NCBI RefSeq assembly: GCF_024710845.1
Contig: NZ_JANJTZ010000033.1
Location: 62,001 to 126,000, forward strand
Direction of reading: 5' to 3'
Source: Mesorhizobium sp.
GTDB taxonomy: Bacteria; Pseudomonadota; Alphaproteobacteria; Rhizobiales; Rhizobiaceae
DNA length: 64,000 nt
Below, in pieces: positions 7,487 through 16,117 of this stretch; position 1 is the stretch's first letter; every line of letters starts with the position of its first letter. Under the pieces are notes generated by a model. It worked only from the letters and a program-made list of their open reading frames with translations. It was not told where the DNA came from and searched no databases. Position numbers and translations under genes: made by a program.

Positions 7487-8509
7487 TCAGGTCCGCTTGC
7501 CCTTCATCAACACCTTCGGGCGGGTGCAATACTGCAGCGCGTTGGTCTGGACTTCGAGCCCGACGCCCTTGCTGTTGTTCCACTCGACCGTCTTCATGTA
7601 GAGCCGCTTGCCCATCGTGTTGACGGTCTCGATGTAATCCGCCGGCCCATAGACCGACTTGAACAGCCCCGGTGCACCCGTCGGGAAGAAGTGTGCCTTG
7701 TCGCTCTCGACGAAGGACGTGCTGCCGACGGCGCCGCGATAGTTTTCCCAGATGATGTTGCCGAACTCGAAGGTCCCGAACACACCCGACTGCCCGTTGT
7801 CGACATAGCCGCGCCGCAGTTCCGAGGCTTCGGCCTGCGCGAGATAGCTCGCACGAACCTCGGAATGAGCGATCAGATCGTCGAAGAATGCATCGCCGCA
7901 CTCCGCACGGATGCCGGAGAATGGCACGGCGCCGAGATTGTTGGCGGTCGTGCGGTAGAGTGCCGCGCATTTCTTGCGAAGAATACCCGCCGCCGGACTG
8001 GCGTTGTCGAGGTCGAAATCGATCTCCGCTTCCTGGCTCACCCCGAACTCGGTGAACAGGTTCAGCGTGGTGCCATCCGCATAGGTGACGATGCCCTTGA
8101 TGGCACCGATGCGATGATACTCCTCGGTCGCCGCGAACGACTGGGCATGTTCGCCCATCCGCTCGTCGACCTTGTCCATGACTGTTTCGAGCTGGGTTTC
8201 GGTGCCGAAGGCGCGGACACCCTGCACCTCATCGGCGTAGATCGCGTCGTCGATCTGGAAGTGCGGCACGCCAAGCATCTTGAGCGAGCGCTTCTTCTTC
8301 TCCACCGTCTGGCCGGGGCCGCCGCGCGGCGACGGCTCGACGAGGACGAGGACGCCGTTGCGGTTCTCGATCCCGACAGACAGCGTGTTGATCGACTGCG
8401 GGGAGAACAGGCCGAGCCGGCCGATGTGGCCGGGAACATACGGCGTGTTGTTGATCGCTTCGGTCAGAGAGAAGACCGAGAACGGATCCTCATTGAAAAT
8501 GTCCAGCAT
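7487..8509 (-). CDS. Major capsid protein (lambda gpE-like)
   Basis: 340 residues from ATG 8509, the usual length for the Phage_cap_E family (lambda gpE 341). The start DIFNEDPFSVFSLTEAINN and the following PYVPGHIGRLGLF pattern are characteristic. The centre carries VDERMGEHAQSFAATEEYHR and the C-terminus IETVNTMGKRLYMKTVEWNN. It forms the capsid lattice. The decoration protein lies directly upstream in the transcript, as in lambda (D then E). Confidence 0.93.
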   Translation of the reverse strand: MLDIFNEDPFSVFSLTEAINNTPYVPGHIGRLGLFSPQSINTLSVGIENRNGVLVLVEPSPRGGPGQTVEKKKRSLKMLGVPHFQIDDAIYADEVQGVRAFGTETQLETVMDKVDERMGEHAQSFAATEEYHRIGAIKGIVTYADGTTLNLFTEFGVSQEAEIDFDLDNASPAAGILRKKCAALYRTTANNLGAVPFSGIRAECGDAFFDDLIAHSEVRASYLAQAEASELRRGYVDNGQSGVFGTFEFGNIIWENYRGAVGSTSFVESDKAHFFPTGAPGLFKSVYGPADYIETVNTMGKRLYMKTVEWNNSKGVGLEVQTNALQYCTRPKVLMKGKRT

Positions 8510-8564
8510 GGAAGGTCTCCTCAGAAGCTGGTTGCGGGACCGGGATGAACCGGCGGTCAGGGTG

Positions 8565-9224
8565 TCAGCGGACGATCAGCTGCGACTGGGCGAGCGACTG
8601 GATCGCGTCCGCCTTCTCGGCGGCTTCGATGTCGGCCGGCCATTCGAGGCACTTGCCGTTGAGTTCGGCCATCCGGGCGATGATGGCGATCTTGCCGGTC
8701 GCGTCCGCCGGCGTGGTGATGCCGTAAAGCGCGATCGCGCTGGCGATCTCGGACCCGTCCGTGCCGTCCTGGTTGAAGGCGACGAACTGGAAATCTTCCG
8801 AGTTTGCCGCAACGTCGACGTAGAAACGGTCGCCAGCGACGTTCGGCGTGCCGCCCGCCGTGATCGTCAGCCGGATACCGCCCTTGTTGAACAACGCGCC
8901 ATGCGTCGATACGCCGATGGGCTTTCCCGTCGGGTCTTCCCACTCGACCTTGGTCGCCGCGGTCGCAACACCGATGTAGCGGCCATCCTTCACGGCCGAA
9001 GTCACGGCCGTCGCATCCATCGCGATGGTGCCCGACGACGCCGTGTTGCCGGCATCTGCCGATGCTGTCGCGACGACGTCGGCGACGACGGCCTTTTTCG
9101 CCAGCACCGTGCCCGGCTTGATCGTCTGCGACACGGCCACCACGGCATTGTCGCGCGAGAGATTGCCCGGCGCTTCGCTGAGCAGGAATTCGCCGGCATG
9201 CCGGCCTTCCGTGAACGTGGTCAT
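8565..9224 (-). CDS. Head decoration protein (lambda gpD-like)
   Basis: 219 residues from ATG 9224. It begins TFTEGRHAGEFLLSEAPGNL followed by LSRDNAVV, the signature of the bacteriophage head decoration family, and is threonine/alanine-rich and beta-structured (VATASADAGNTASSG). It is longer than lambda gpD (110 residues), as is common in alphaproteobacterial prophages, with an extra C-terminal domain of about 80 residues. It trims the capsid exterior and stabilises the expanded head. Confidence 0.8.
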   Translation of the reverse strand: MTTFTEGRHAGEFLLSEAPGNLSRDNAVVAVSQTIKPGTVLAKKAVVADVVATASADAGNTASSGTIAMDATAVTSAVKDGRYIGVATAATKVEWEDPTGKPIGVSTHGALFNKGGIRLTITAGGTPNVAGDRFYVDVAANSEDFQFVAFNQDGTDGSEIASAIALYGITTPADATGKIAIIARMAELNGKCLEWPADIEAAEKADAIQSLAQSQLIVR

Positions 9225-9257
9225 CCGACCCTCCGTTGATTGCAGGTTTGAACGAGC

Positions 9258-9752
9258 TTACTTGCCGCGCTTGGCGCGGAAGTCGGACCAGGTGACGCCG
9301 GCGCCGGCTGGCTTCTTGTCGCCCTGCGGCTGCGCCTGGCCGGCACCCGCGACGCGGCGGGCGTCATAGGCGTCGGCATCGGCCGCGAGTTTCGACGCCG
9401 CGACATTGGCGACGATAAAGGCGGCGACGTCCGCGCCGGACATGCCGGGCGACTTCACCGCGAGGTCGAGCCCGGCGGCCATGCGAACGCCGTCGCCCTT
9501 GACGCCGTCGGCGCCGAGCGCGGCCGAGAGCCGCTCCGTTGCCGCCTGCACGCCAGCGGCCTTGCCGCGCGTCTCCGCCGCCGTGACGGCCGCGTCATGA
9601 TCCGCCTGCGGAACGCCGGCGGGAGTCTGTGATCCAGACATTCCACTCTCCTGTGTGTTCGGCGCACTGGCGCCGGTTGCGCCCGCTTCGGGCAAATCGG
9701 GTTCATTGTCCGCGAGCATCGCGCCGCGGATCGTGGCGAGCAGGGTCGACAT
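9258..9752 (-). CDS. Probable capsid scaffold-like protein
   Basis: 164 residues from ATG 9752, one base after the stop of the S49 protease gene. It is alanine/glycine-rich with low-complexity character (AAVTAAETRGKAAGVQAATE) and ends with a basic FRAKRGK. In lambda the scaffold Nu3 is the in-frame C-terminal part of the protease gene C; here an equivalent small protein seems to be encoded as a separate gene at the same position. Function is inferred from gene order and composition only. Confidence 0.5.
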   Translation of the reverse strand: MSTLLATIRGAMLADNEPDLPEAGATGASAPNTQESGMSGSQTPAGVPQADHDAAVTAAETRGKAAGVQAATERLSAALGADGVKGDGVRMAAGLDLAVKSPGMSGADVAAFIVANVAASKLAADADAYDARRVAGAGQAQPQGDKKPAGAGVTWSDFRAKRGK

Positions 9753-9753
9753 G

Positions 9754-10677
9754 TCAGGTGCTCCGGTTGACTTCCTTGACGAAGGCGGCGAACGCCTCCT
9801 GTCCGTCGCCGATCGCATCGACGAGGCCGAGCTTCAGCGCATCCTTGGCGTCGAAGGCCTGCGCCTCCGTCTTCAGCGCCGCCGCCTTGGTCGCCCGCTT
9901 GCCGCGACCCAGTCCCACCGCCTCAGCGAACCGGTCGCGCATCGCCTCGACCTCGGCCTGCCAGCGGTCGCGCAGGTCCTCGGGCAAGGCCTGGTAGGGA
10001 TTGCCCTCGACCTTGTGCGCGCCGGCGTGGATGAACGTGACCTTGATCCCGTCCTTCTCCAGCTTGCCGGAGAAATCGGCATGCATCATCACCACGCCGA
10101 TCGACCCCGCCCCCCCGAACTCCGGCAGGATGATCTGCCGCGCCTGGCTGGCGAGCAGGTAGCCGGCCGAATAGGCATAGTCGGTCAGGATCGCGATCGT
10201 CGGCTTGGCCTTCGACAGCGCGCGGATCATCGCCGCCGTCTCGAAGGCGCCGTTCACCTGGCCGCCGAAACTGTCGATCTCGAACACGACGGCCTTGACC
10301 TTGGCGCTCTTCGTCGCCCGCGAAATCTGCGTCTGCAATCCCTCGTAGGACGTCTCGCCCGAATTCGAGCCGACCCAAGCGCCCTTCTGCACCAGCGTCC
10401 CCTCGACCGGAATCAGCGCCACGCCGTCGATCACCATGAACGGCGAGCGTTCGGCGCCGTCATAGGCGCGGCCCAGCCGGTCGCCGATCAGCCCGGCGCT
10501 CGGCCGTCCGTTGGCGAAGGCGATATGATCGATGCCACCCTGACCGTTGACGATCGAGACCGGTTGCCCGGTCAGGCGCGGCCCGAGCTGCCGCACCAGC
10601 GTCTCCGCCTTGCGCGGATCGTAGAGATGAGGCTGGTTGAACAGCCGCGCGCTGATCCGTTCGAATGCCAGATCCAT
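9754..10677 (-). CDS. Capsid maturation protease, S49 (SppA/lambda gpC-like)
   Basis: 307 residues from ATG 10677. It carries the S49 serine-lysine dyad: Ser170 in AYSAGYLLAS and Lys222 in HAGAHKVEGNPYQ. The upstream FEIDSFGGQVNG oxyanion loop lies at residues 132-143. It would clip portal and scaffold during head maturation, as lambda gpC does. It is encoded between the gpW-like/portal genes and the decoration gene, the lambda order. Confidence 0.9.
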   Translation of the reverse strand: MDLAFERISARLFNQPHLYDPRKAETLVRQLGPRLTGQPVSIVNGQGGIDHIAFANGRPSAGLIGDRLGRAYDGAERSPFMVIDGVALIPVEGTLVQKGAWVGSNSGETSYEGLQTQISRATKSAKVKAVVFEIDSFGGQVNGAFETAAMIRALSKAKPTIAILTDYAYSAGYLLASQARQIILPEFGGAGSIGVVMMHADFSGKLEKDGIKVTFIHAGAHKVEGNPYQALPEDLRDRWQAEVEAMRDRFAEAVGLGRGKRATKAAALKTEAQAFDAKDALKLGLVDAIGDGQEAFAAFVKEVNRST

Positions 10678-10687
10678 GGTCCGGTCC

Positions 10688-10963
10688 TCAGCAGAAACGC
10701 ATCGACTTGGCGTAGCGCGACCGCTTGCCCGCGCTCGTCTTGGCGGTGCAGGCGGCCGACAGCGCCATCAGTTCGGCGTCGAGCGCCGCCATATTGAGCG
10801 CCGACAGCTTGATCCGGCGCTGCGAGACCGACGAGCGGATCTCGGTTTCCTCGATCCGCTCGCCCGCCAGCATCTTCAGCTTCTGCGCATAGAGCGCGCT
10901 GTAGAGCGCGCACGGATCGTCCACGTCGACCGCTGCGCCGCCGATCGTCACCATCGTCGGCAT
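10688..10963 (-). CDS. Head-tail connector protein, gpW-like
   Basis: 91 residues from ATG 10963, sharing TGATG with the portal stop. The pattern of a short helical protein (CALYSALYAQKLKMLAGERI, then the RRIKLSALNMAALDAELMAL helix) fits the gpW/head-completion family, although lambda W precedes the portal gene. It would plug the portal ring after packaging. The size (lambda gpW 68) and neighbours support the call; the sequence evidence is moderate. Confidence 0.55.
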   Translation of the reverse strand: MPTMVTIGGAAVDVDDPCALYSALYAQKLKMLAGERIEETEIRSSVSQRRIKLSALNMAALDAELMALSAACTAKTSAGKRSRYAKSMRFC

Positions 10964-12564
10964 CAGACCTTTTCCTTCGGCCGCGCCGGCTCTGTGTCGG
11001 CCGCGTCTTCCTTGCCGCCGCCGGTCGCCCGCACGAAGGGCGAAGGCATGCCGGCGTCGATGTACCGCTTGTGCTGCCGCTGGCGACGCTCGAACATCTC
11101 CTCGGCGTCGACGCCGATTTCGGCGCATTCGACCTCGAGGTCCGAAGTCCCGTTTGCCAGACGTTCCGTCGCAGCCTTTGCGCTTTTCAGGTCGTCTGCC
11201 GAGGGCTTGGCCGGCCCCTGCCATAGCGCCCAGGACACCTTGTCGCGGTTCGCCGCGAAGGCCGCATACCCGCCCTTGAACGGAATGCGGCCGGAGCCGA
11301 TCGCCTCGTCGAGCGCGTTCTCGTAGATCATCTGCGCCGTCGCCCCGGCAATCCTCTCGCGCCGGCGCAGCACGACCGGCCAGATCGATGAGTTCTCCAT
11401 CCGGACCGACGAATAGGTCGCGTCCGTATGGTCCATGGTCAGGCCGCCATAGGTGATCCCGATGGCGCGTGCCATGTCGCGCGACAGTTCCGCCGACACC
11501 GGCAGGAACTGCGGCCCGGGCGTCTGGGCTGTGTGCAGGTCGAACTGCTCGCCCGGCGCCAGATGCGAGATCCTCGGGTCTCCCGAGACGGTGATCTCGC
11601 CTTCCCGCGCCCGTTCCATCGCGGCCGAGAAGTAGCCCATGAACTCGTTCAACATCTCCGTCTTCGCGTCGCCCTGCAGCGTCTCGATCGCCTCGAACGC
11701 CTCGGCGCTCGGGCTGGCCGAGGTCAGCGTCGCCGCGAAGATCGTCTGCAGGATCGCCGTCTGGATCGTCGTGTCGACGAGGATCTCGTGCTGGATATGC
11801 TTGCGGAACCCCGCCGCCATCCGACTGATCCCCCGCACGTCGGTCGCGTCCATCGGGTCGAAGATGTGGATCACCTGCGGCCGCCCGTCGCGGTCGAACG
11901 CCAGATAGTCCTTCGTCGTCACCATCCCGTCCGACTTCTCGCGGAACCGGTAGGCGACCGGCCGGCCGAGCGCGTCGTGGATGACGCCCTGGAACAGGCC
12001 TTCGAATTCGCTCGTGTCCTGCACCAGCCGGGGCGGCGGGATCATGCACACCTTCGTGCCGGTCTTGATGCCATACTGCCGGCGTTGCGCCGGCCCCATG
12101 TAGGACATCACGCCGGTGACCTCGCCGAAGGCCATGTCCCAGCGCAGCGCCACGTCGATCATCTGTGGCACGGTAAGCTTGCCGCGCAGGTCGCATTCGC
12201 GTGGGTTCCACGACCAGCGCTTCCACCAGGCCTTCACCAGCTTGACGAAGGCGACAGTCTCCGGCCCGTCGTAGCCGAGGCCGGACAGGTCCGGCTGCGG
12301 ATTGAGCACCAGCTCGGAGCCGACCGTGTCGGCAATCACCTGGTCGGCCGCGCCGCGCAGCCGTCCGGAATTCTGGATCAGGTCGATCGCCAGCCCGGCC
12401 GAACGCCGCCAGGCAGCTGCGATATCGTCGCGGCTCTCGCGCAGGATCGCCGGCCGCGTGTTGATGACGCCTGACCGCGTATCGCGCAGATAACTCGCCG
12501 TCGGGCGTGCTGGCGCCAGCTCGGACGCACGCGGCCGGCCGATCGTCAGTCCGAGGAACTTCAT
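10963..12564 (-). CDS. Portal protein (lambda gpB-like)
   Basis: 533 residues from ATG 12564, the base pair of an ATGA overlap with the terminase stop. A GTG five codons upstream (12579) is the alternative start. Phage_portal_2 features include SRDDIAAAWRRSAGLAIDLI near residue 44, DPMDATDVRGISRMAAGFR in the centre and MARAIGITYGGLTMDHTDAT near residue 375. It forms the dodecameric DNA entry ring. The C-terminal ~60 residues are highly charged, as usual for this family. Confidence 0.92.
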   Translation of the reverse strand: MKFLGLTIGRPRASELAPARPTASYLRDTRSGVINTRPAILRESRDDIAAAWRRSAGLAIDLIQNSGRLRGAADQVIADTVGSELVLNPQPDLSGLGYDGPETVAFVKLVKAWWKRWSWNPRECDLRGKLTVPQMIDVALRWDMAFGEVTGVMSYMGPAQRRQYGIKTGTKVCMIPPPRLVQDTSEFEGLFQGVIHDALGRPVAYRFREKSDGMVTTKDYLAFDRDGRPQVIHIFDPMDATDVRGISRMAAGFRKHIQHEILVDTTIQTAILQTIFAATLTSASPSAEAFEAIETLQGDAKTEMLNEFMGYFSAAMERAREGEITVSGDPRISHLAPGEQFDLHTAQTPGPQFLPVSAELSRDMARAIGITYGGLTMDHTDATYSSVRMENSSIWPVVLRRRERIAGATAQMIYENALDEAIGSGRIPFKGGYAAFAANRDKVSWALWQGPAKPSADDLKSAKAATERLANGTSDLEVECAEIGVDAEEMFERRQRQHKRYIDAGMPSPFVRATGGGKEDAADTEPARPKEKV

Positions 12565-14741
12565 TTCCGCCTTGCCCACGCGCTGCGCTTGGCAGCCAGA
12601 TCAGTGCTCGCCTGCACCGGCTTAGTATTCTCAAGAGCACGATTGCCTTGATCGGTGAGGCTCAACCGTTCACCAGTCGCCACAATATACTCAGGCATCA
12701 GCCTCGCCCGGACAGACGGACCGATCGGCTCGAAGTCATCGTCAAAGCTTGCGATGGTCGCGTTTCCGCCTGCGTTCTTCACATACGCCAAGCATTGACG
12801 GTCAGTCGCGGTGAGTTCGATCCTCGCCGTAAAGAGCACCCGCTCTGATGCTGTCGAGAACATGTCAACCTGCCGCCCCGGCGTTCGGCTTGCCCGCAAT
12901 CTTGCCCAGTCGTCGCGCGTCATTTTCGACAGGCCGAGCAATTCGGCCATCGCCATCGCGTAGATGCGGCAGTCGAGAAAATGGTTGTCGCGCCGCGTCG
13001 GCTTCCATTCCTCGACGAGGCGCCCCCGCACCATGTCCTGCCGGAAATATTCGCCGGTGATCTGGAGGAAGTATTCCTCGCCCATCCAGTTGCCGAAATG
13101 GCAGTAGCCGGGCGGGTCCGCCGCCTCGCCGCCGGCCAGGCCGAACTTGTGCAGATTGCCGAAGAACTCGCCCTTCAGCCCCCATGTGCCGACCGGCCAG
13201 GACAGCGCGCTGCCGTATTTCTGCCGCTTGCCGCTTTTGCGCACCGACTTCTTGGTTGGCACGCTGATCGCCGGGACGCCGCGCCCTTTGACGCCGCGCA
13301 CGGCGTAGGCCCGGTCCCGCCGACACCATTCGTGCACCTGCGTCGTGCGGTTGCCGTCGCCGGCGTCCACGGCCAATGCCTCGATCTCGCGCTCGACGCC
13401 GAATGCGTCCCGAAACCGTGTCGCCCGAAACGCCTCGAGCTTGATCCAGGCACCCGCCTTCGGATCGTCTGTCGAACCTTCGAGGAAGTCGATCGTCACC
13501 GACCAGGTCTGCCGGTCCTCGCCGAAGGCAACTGCCTCGACATAGATCCCGTCATGCTGCACGTCGGCTCCCGCGACGAAGATCAGCCCGTCCGCCGGAA
13601 CGACATGCTGCGGATAGTCCTCGCGGCGCTCCATAAGCCGCTTGTGGTCCGGCGCATTTCCGCGCTCGGCATAGGGCAGGCCGAGCGTGCGGTTGAAGAA
13701 CCCCTTCATCCCCGCTTCGCCGGCGCCGACCTTCTCCGCCGCGATCAGGTTCTCGGCGATGTCGCCATAGCTCATCATCAGCGAGACGAAGGCGTCGACA
13801 TGGAAGCCCGGATGCCGGTCCGGCCCCTCCGCCGTGGCGATGAACCGCCCCGCGCGCACCGCTGCGACCCGTTCCATCTCGCTGATCGGATAGTGGCAGT
13901 GCGGGCAGCCCATCACCGAATTGTGCGGATGCTCCCGGTCGACGACCAGAAGCTCCACATTCTGCACGAACTCCTCGCCGCATTGCGGACAGCCGATGTG
14001 CCAGAACCGCTGGTCGGACCTTCGGAACGACCGGTCGATGCGGCAATGCCCCGGCCCGTCGCCGAGCGGGTCGCCGCTATCGATTTCCGGCGTCGACAGT
14101 TCGAGGATCTTGTAGCTGCGCACCCGCCGGAACGCGGTGAAGCGGCCGTAGAACAGTTCCTCCGGGTCGTCGCCCGTCGGCGTGTTCTGCCACTTCGACA
14201 ACTCGTCCTTGACGCCATACCGGCTGGTCTTGCCGGACAGTTCCATGACCGAGTTGGCATTCGCCAGGTCGATCGCCCCGCCGGCGAAGGCCTTCTTGTA
14301 GGTCGTCGATCCGGCGCCCGACCGCGAAACGGTCGGAAAGATGATCCTCTTGCCCGTCCGCCGCTGCCAGGCGTCGATCAGGGGCTGCATCTTCAGCCCG
14401 TTCATTTCCTGCAGCGCATCGATCCCCGGCACGCCGTAGAGCACGTTGTCCGGGCAGACCTCGGCGATGTAGAGCGACCAGGCCAGCGCCAGGATCGACA
14501 CGCCCGTCTGCTGGCTCTTGCGTACCGTCACCAGGTTGCACGGATGCTCCTGGCTCAGGCAGTCGGCGATCTCGCCGAGATAGGGTGCATCCGCCTCGTT
14601 CCACAGCTCGCCGCGCTTCGGACCGTCGACCAGTTCAATGTTGCGCGCGATCCAGCGGCGGAACGGTTCCGGCGGCGTCGGGCGGATGGCGGCGGCGAGC
14701 GTCCCGGCCGTGATGCCGAGCGCGCCGACATGGATGGTCAC
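12561..14741 (-). CDS. Terminase large subunit (lambda gpA-like) with extra C-terminal domain
   Basis: 726 residues from ATG 14741. An ATPase domain is seen with a divergent Walker A at residues 73-82 (RKSQQTGVS). A zinc-knuckle pair (GCPQC and GCPHC) lies near residues 255-290. The nuclease domain has GADVQHDGIYVEAVAFGE and LAVDAGDGNRTTQVHEWC. This is the GpA family that cuts at cos. The last ~110 residues (after GRQVDMF) go beyond the usual ~640-residue family length. They resemble a winged-helix (TATDRQCLAYVKNAGGNAT, LSLTDQGNRALE), and the coding DNA there (12,561-12,870) is visibly poorer in GC, suggesting a later addition. Confidence 0.92.
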   Translation of the reverse strand: MTIHVGALGITAGTLAAAIRPTPPEPFRRWIARNIELVDGPKRGELWNEADAPYLGEIADCLSQEHPCNLVTVRKSQQTGVSILALAWSLYIAEVCPDNVLYGVPGIDALQEMNGLKMQPLIDAWQRRTGKRIIFPTVSRSGAGSTTYKKAFAGGAIDLANANSVMELSGKTSRYGVKDELSKWQNTPTGDDPEELFYGRFTAFRRVRSYKILELSTPEIDSGDPLGDGPGHCRIDRSFRRSDQRFWHIGCPQCGEEFVQNVELLVVDREHPHNSVMGCPHCHYPISEMERVAAVRAGRFIATAEGPDRHPGFHVDAFVSLMMSYGDIAENLIAAEKVGAGEAGMKGFFNRTLGLPYAERGNAPDHKRLMERREDYPQHVVPADGLIFVAGADVQHDGIYVEAVAFGEDRQTWSVTIDFLEGSTDDPKAGAWIKLEAFRATRFRDAFGVEREIEALAVDAGDGNRTTQVHEWCRRDRAYAVRGVKGRGVPAISVPTKKSVRKSGKRQKYGSALSWPVGTWGLKGEFFGNLHKFGLAGGEAADPPGYCHFGNWMGEEYFLQITGEYFRQDMVRGRLVEEWKPTRRDNHFLDCRIYAMAMAELLGLSKMTRDDWARLRASRTPGRQVDMFSTASERVLFTARIELTATDRQCLAYVKNAGGNATIASFDDDFEPIGPSVRARLMPEYIVATGERLSLTDQGNRALENTKPVQASTDLAAKRSAWARRK

Positions 14742-15367
14742 GCAGGATCCTCGATCATCTCGTCACCGGCAGGTGCGGCGGCCTCGATCTCGGCCAGCCG
14801 GTTGGCGATCTGCTCGGACAGTTCGAAGGCGATCGTCCGCAACAGCGTCCGCGCCCCGTGCTGGCCTTCCTTCGACACGGCGAGCGCGAGATCGTCGGCC
14901 CGGTTCGGCAGCCGCGCGATGATCGCCTGGATTTCCCGCCCCGCGATCGTCAGAGAGTCCTGCAGCCGGTCGACCCGCACCAGCTGGCGCAGCTCTTCCT
15001 GGTGGCGCAGCCGCTCGCGCGTCACCTTCAGCCATTCGTTCTGGCGCCGCGCCTCCTCGAACGAATCGGCCTGCGGCACCTTGCCCGACGACGGAGCCGG
15101 TATTGTCCGCCCGTCCGCCTCGTCGGCATCGGGCCGCGGCGCAGCCTTAGCTGGATTGGTGAAGCGCTCCCGGGCGTGCTCGTAATGCGCCAGCGACACC
15201 TTGACGATGCGTCCGCGCCCGTCGCGCTCGACCGGCACGTCGCCGGCCTCGACCAACCGCTTCAGCACTTTCGAGACGGCCTGCTTGGACACGCCATGAA
15301 GCGCGGCGATCTCGCCCACCGTCCGGAACACAACCGGTCCGGCATCCATCGTTTCAACCTCTGTCAA
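14738..15367 (-). CDS. Probable terminase small subunit / packaging HTH protein
   Basis: 209 residues from ATG 15367 (ATG 15349 is an alternative). An N-terminal winged helix-turn-helix at residues 14-45 (TVGEIAALHGVSKQAVSKVL) is followed by a charged linker, then a C-terminal helical region (residues 105-205). Gene position just upstream of terL with ATGA overlap and the HTH-plus-helical layout match a small terminase subunit that recognises the packaging site. The HTH family match is clear; the terminase role is by position. Confidence 0.7.
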   Translation of the reverse strand: MTEVETMDAGPVVFRTVGEIAALHGVSKQAVSKVLKRLVEAGDVPVERDGRGRIVKVSLAHYEHARERFTNPAKAAPRPDADEADGRTIPAPSSGKVPQADSFEEARRQNEWLKVTRERLRHQEELRQLVRVDRLQDSLTIAGREIQAIIARLPNRADDLALAVSKEGQHGARTLLRTIAFELSEQIANRLAEIEAAAPAGDEMIEDPA

Positions 15368-15406
15368 CCGCCCCGCAGGCGTCGCGTCAACCCTGTCAAC
15401 CCAACC
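15351..15406. repeat. Candidate terminase-binding repeats / cos-associated site
   Basis: Five short direct repeats of TCAACC type occur within 56 bp at the start of the small terminase gene: TTCAACC 15353-15359, then GTCAACC at 15363, 15386 and 15395, and CCAACC at 15401. The 125-bp gap to the next gene also holds G-rich tracts. GpA-type terminases cut at cos, which in lambda lies just upstream of the small-subunit gene and is flanked by repeated R sites. The cut position cannot be read from sequence. Confidence 0.45.
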
Positions 15407-15492
15407 TTTCGCCCTGCGAGACTGCCAAGAACCCGGGACGCCCCGGCACCGCAGGGGGTGAGGGGCTGGATACGGTCCCTAAACCGGGGGGG

Positions 15493-16020
15493 TCACTTGG
15501 GGAGGATGCGACCCAGCTCGTGGAGCATTCTGGGCAGGACCGTCTTCTCGGCGATGTCGATCAGCAGGTCCTGGTAGACCTGCGGGCTCGTGCGGATGTC
15601 ATTCGCAGGGTTCGGCCCGTAAAGGGCTTCGACCGGGAAGCGGCTTGAGCCTTCGCGCTTGAAGACGGCCGTGCCGCCGTTCATCGTGGCGATGAAGGCC
15701 GATCGATATGATCCCCTCGCCCGCACGGTGACGCCTGTCCGGGTCTGGCGCGCGCCCAATCGATAGAGCGATATCCAGTTGGACTTGACGCGGATGATCG
15801 CATCGCCGCTCGACACATAGGTGCTCATCCGCTCGCGGACGATGCCGACAGGCAGCTTGACGCGCTCAGCGATGCGCCGGCCGACCCGGGTCGTGCCCAT
15901 GTCGCCGACACGCGCCATGGCGCGGGCGGTGACCTTTGTCCTGATCTCAGCCGGCAGGCGGACGAAGGCGTCGGAGAGACGCCAGAAGTCGGACGCGTCG
16001 TAGCGGATTTCCGCGCTCAC
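15493..16020 (-). CDS. Minor tail protein Z-like (phage tail completion)
   Basis: 175 residues from GTG 16020, chosen because GGGAGG lies six bases upstream; a longer TTG start at 16041 is possible. The protein is basic at its N-terminal half (PAEIRTKVTARAMARVGD) and has a YRLGARQTRTGVTVRARGSY segment and a C-terminal LLIDIAEKTVLPRMLHELGR helix. This pattern matches prophage minor tail protein Z-like proteins (pfam Minor_tail_Z). It lies on the far side of the packaging region from the tail cluster, so in the linear virion genome it would sit at the opposite end from the small terminase gene. Confidence 0.6.
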   Translation of the reverse strand: MSAEIRYDASDFWRLSDAFVRLPAEIRTKVTARAMARVGDMGTTRVGRRIAERVKLPVGIVRERMSTYVSSGDAIIRVKSNWISLYRLGARQTRTGVTVRARGSYRSAFIATMNGGTAVFKREGSSRFPVEALYGPNPANDIRTSPQVYQDLLIDIAEKTVLPRMLHELGRILPK

Positions 16021-16041
16021 GCCGTGCCTCCCGAAACGCAA

Positions 16042-16068
16042 AACCCGCCGCGGTTGCCCGGGCGGGTT
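16042..16068 (-). terminator. Hairpin terminator after the 280-residue protein gene
   Basis: AACCCGCC and GGCGGGTT form an 8-bp stem around an 11-nt loop. On the minus strand the second arm ends in TTTT. It lies 50 bp after the stop of the gene ending at 16118 and 22 bp before the next gene start, so it may separate early from late transcription. The T-run is short, so efficiency may be partial. Confidence 0.5.
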
Positions 16069-16117
16069 GCTGACCTGATTTAGCGTGTTCAGGTGTATGT
16101 CAACTTTCTGCCGCGCG

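Noticed and set aside
12981-15185. 734-codon plus-strand frame opposite the terminase genes
   Set aside because: Mirror of the terminase large and small subunit genes; composition typical of antisense frames in GC-rich DNA.
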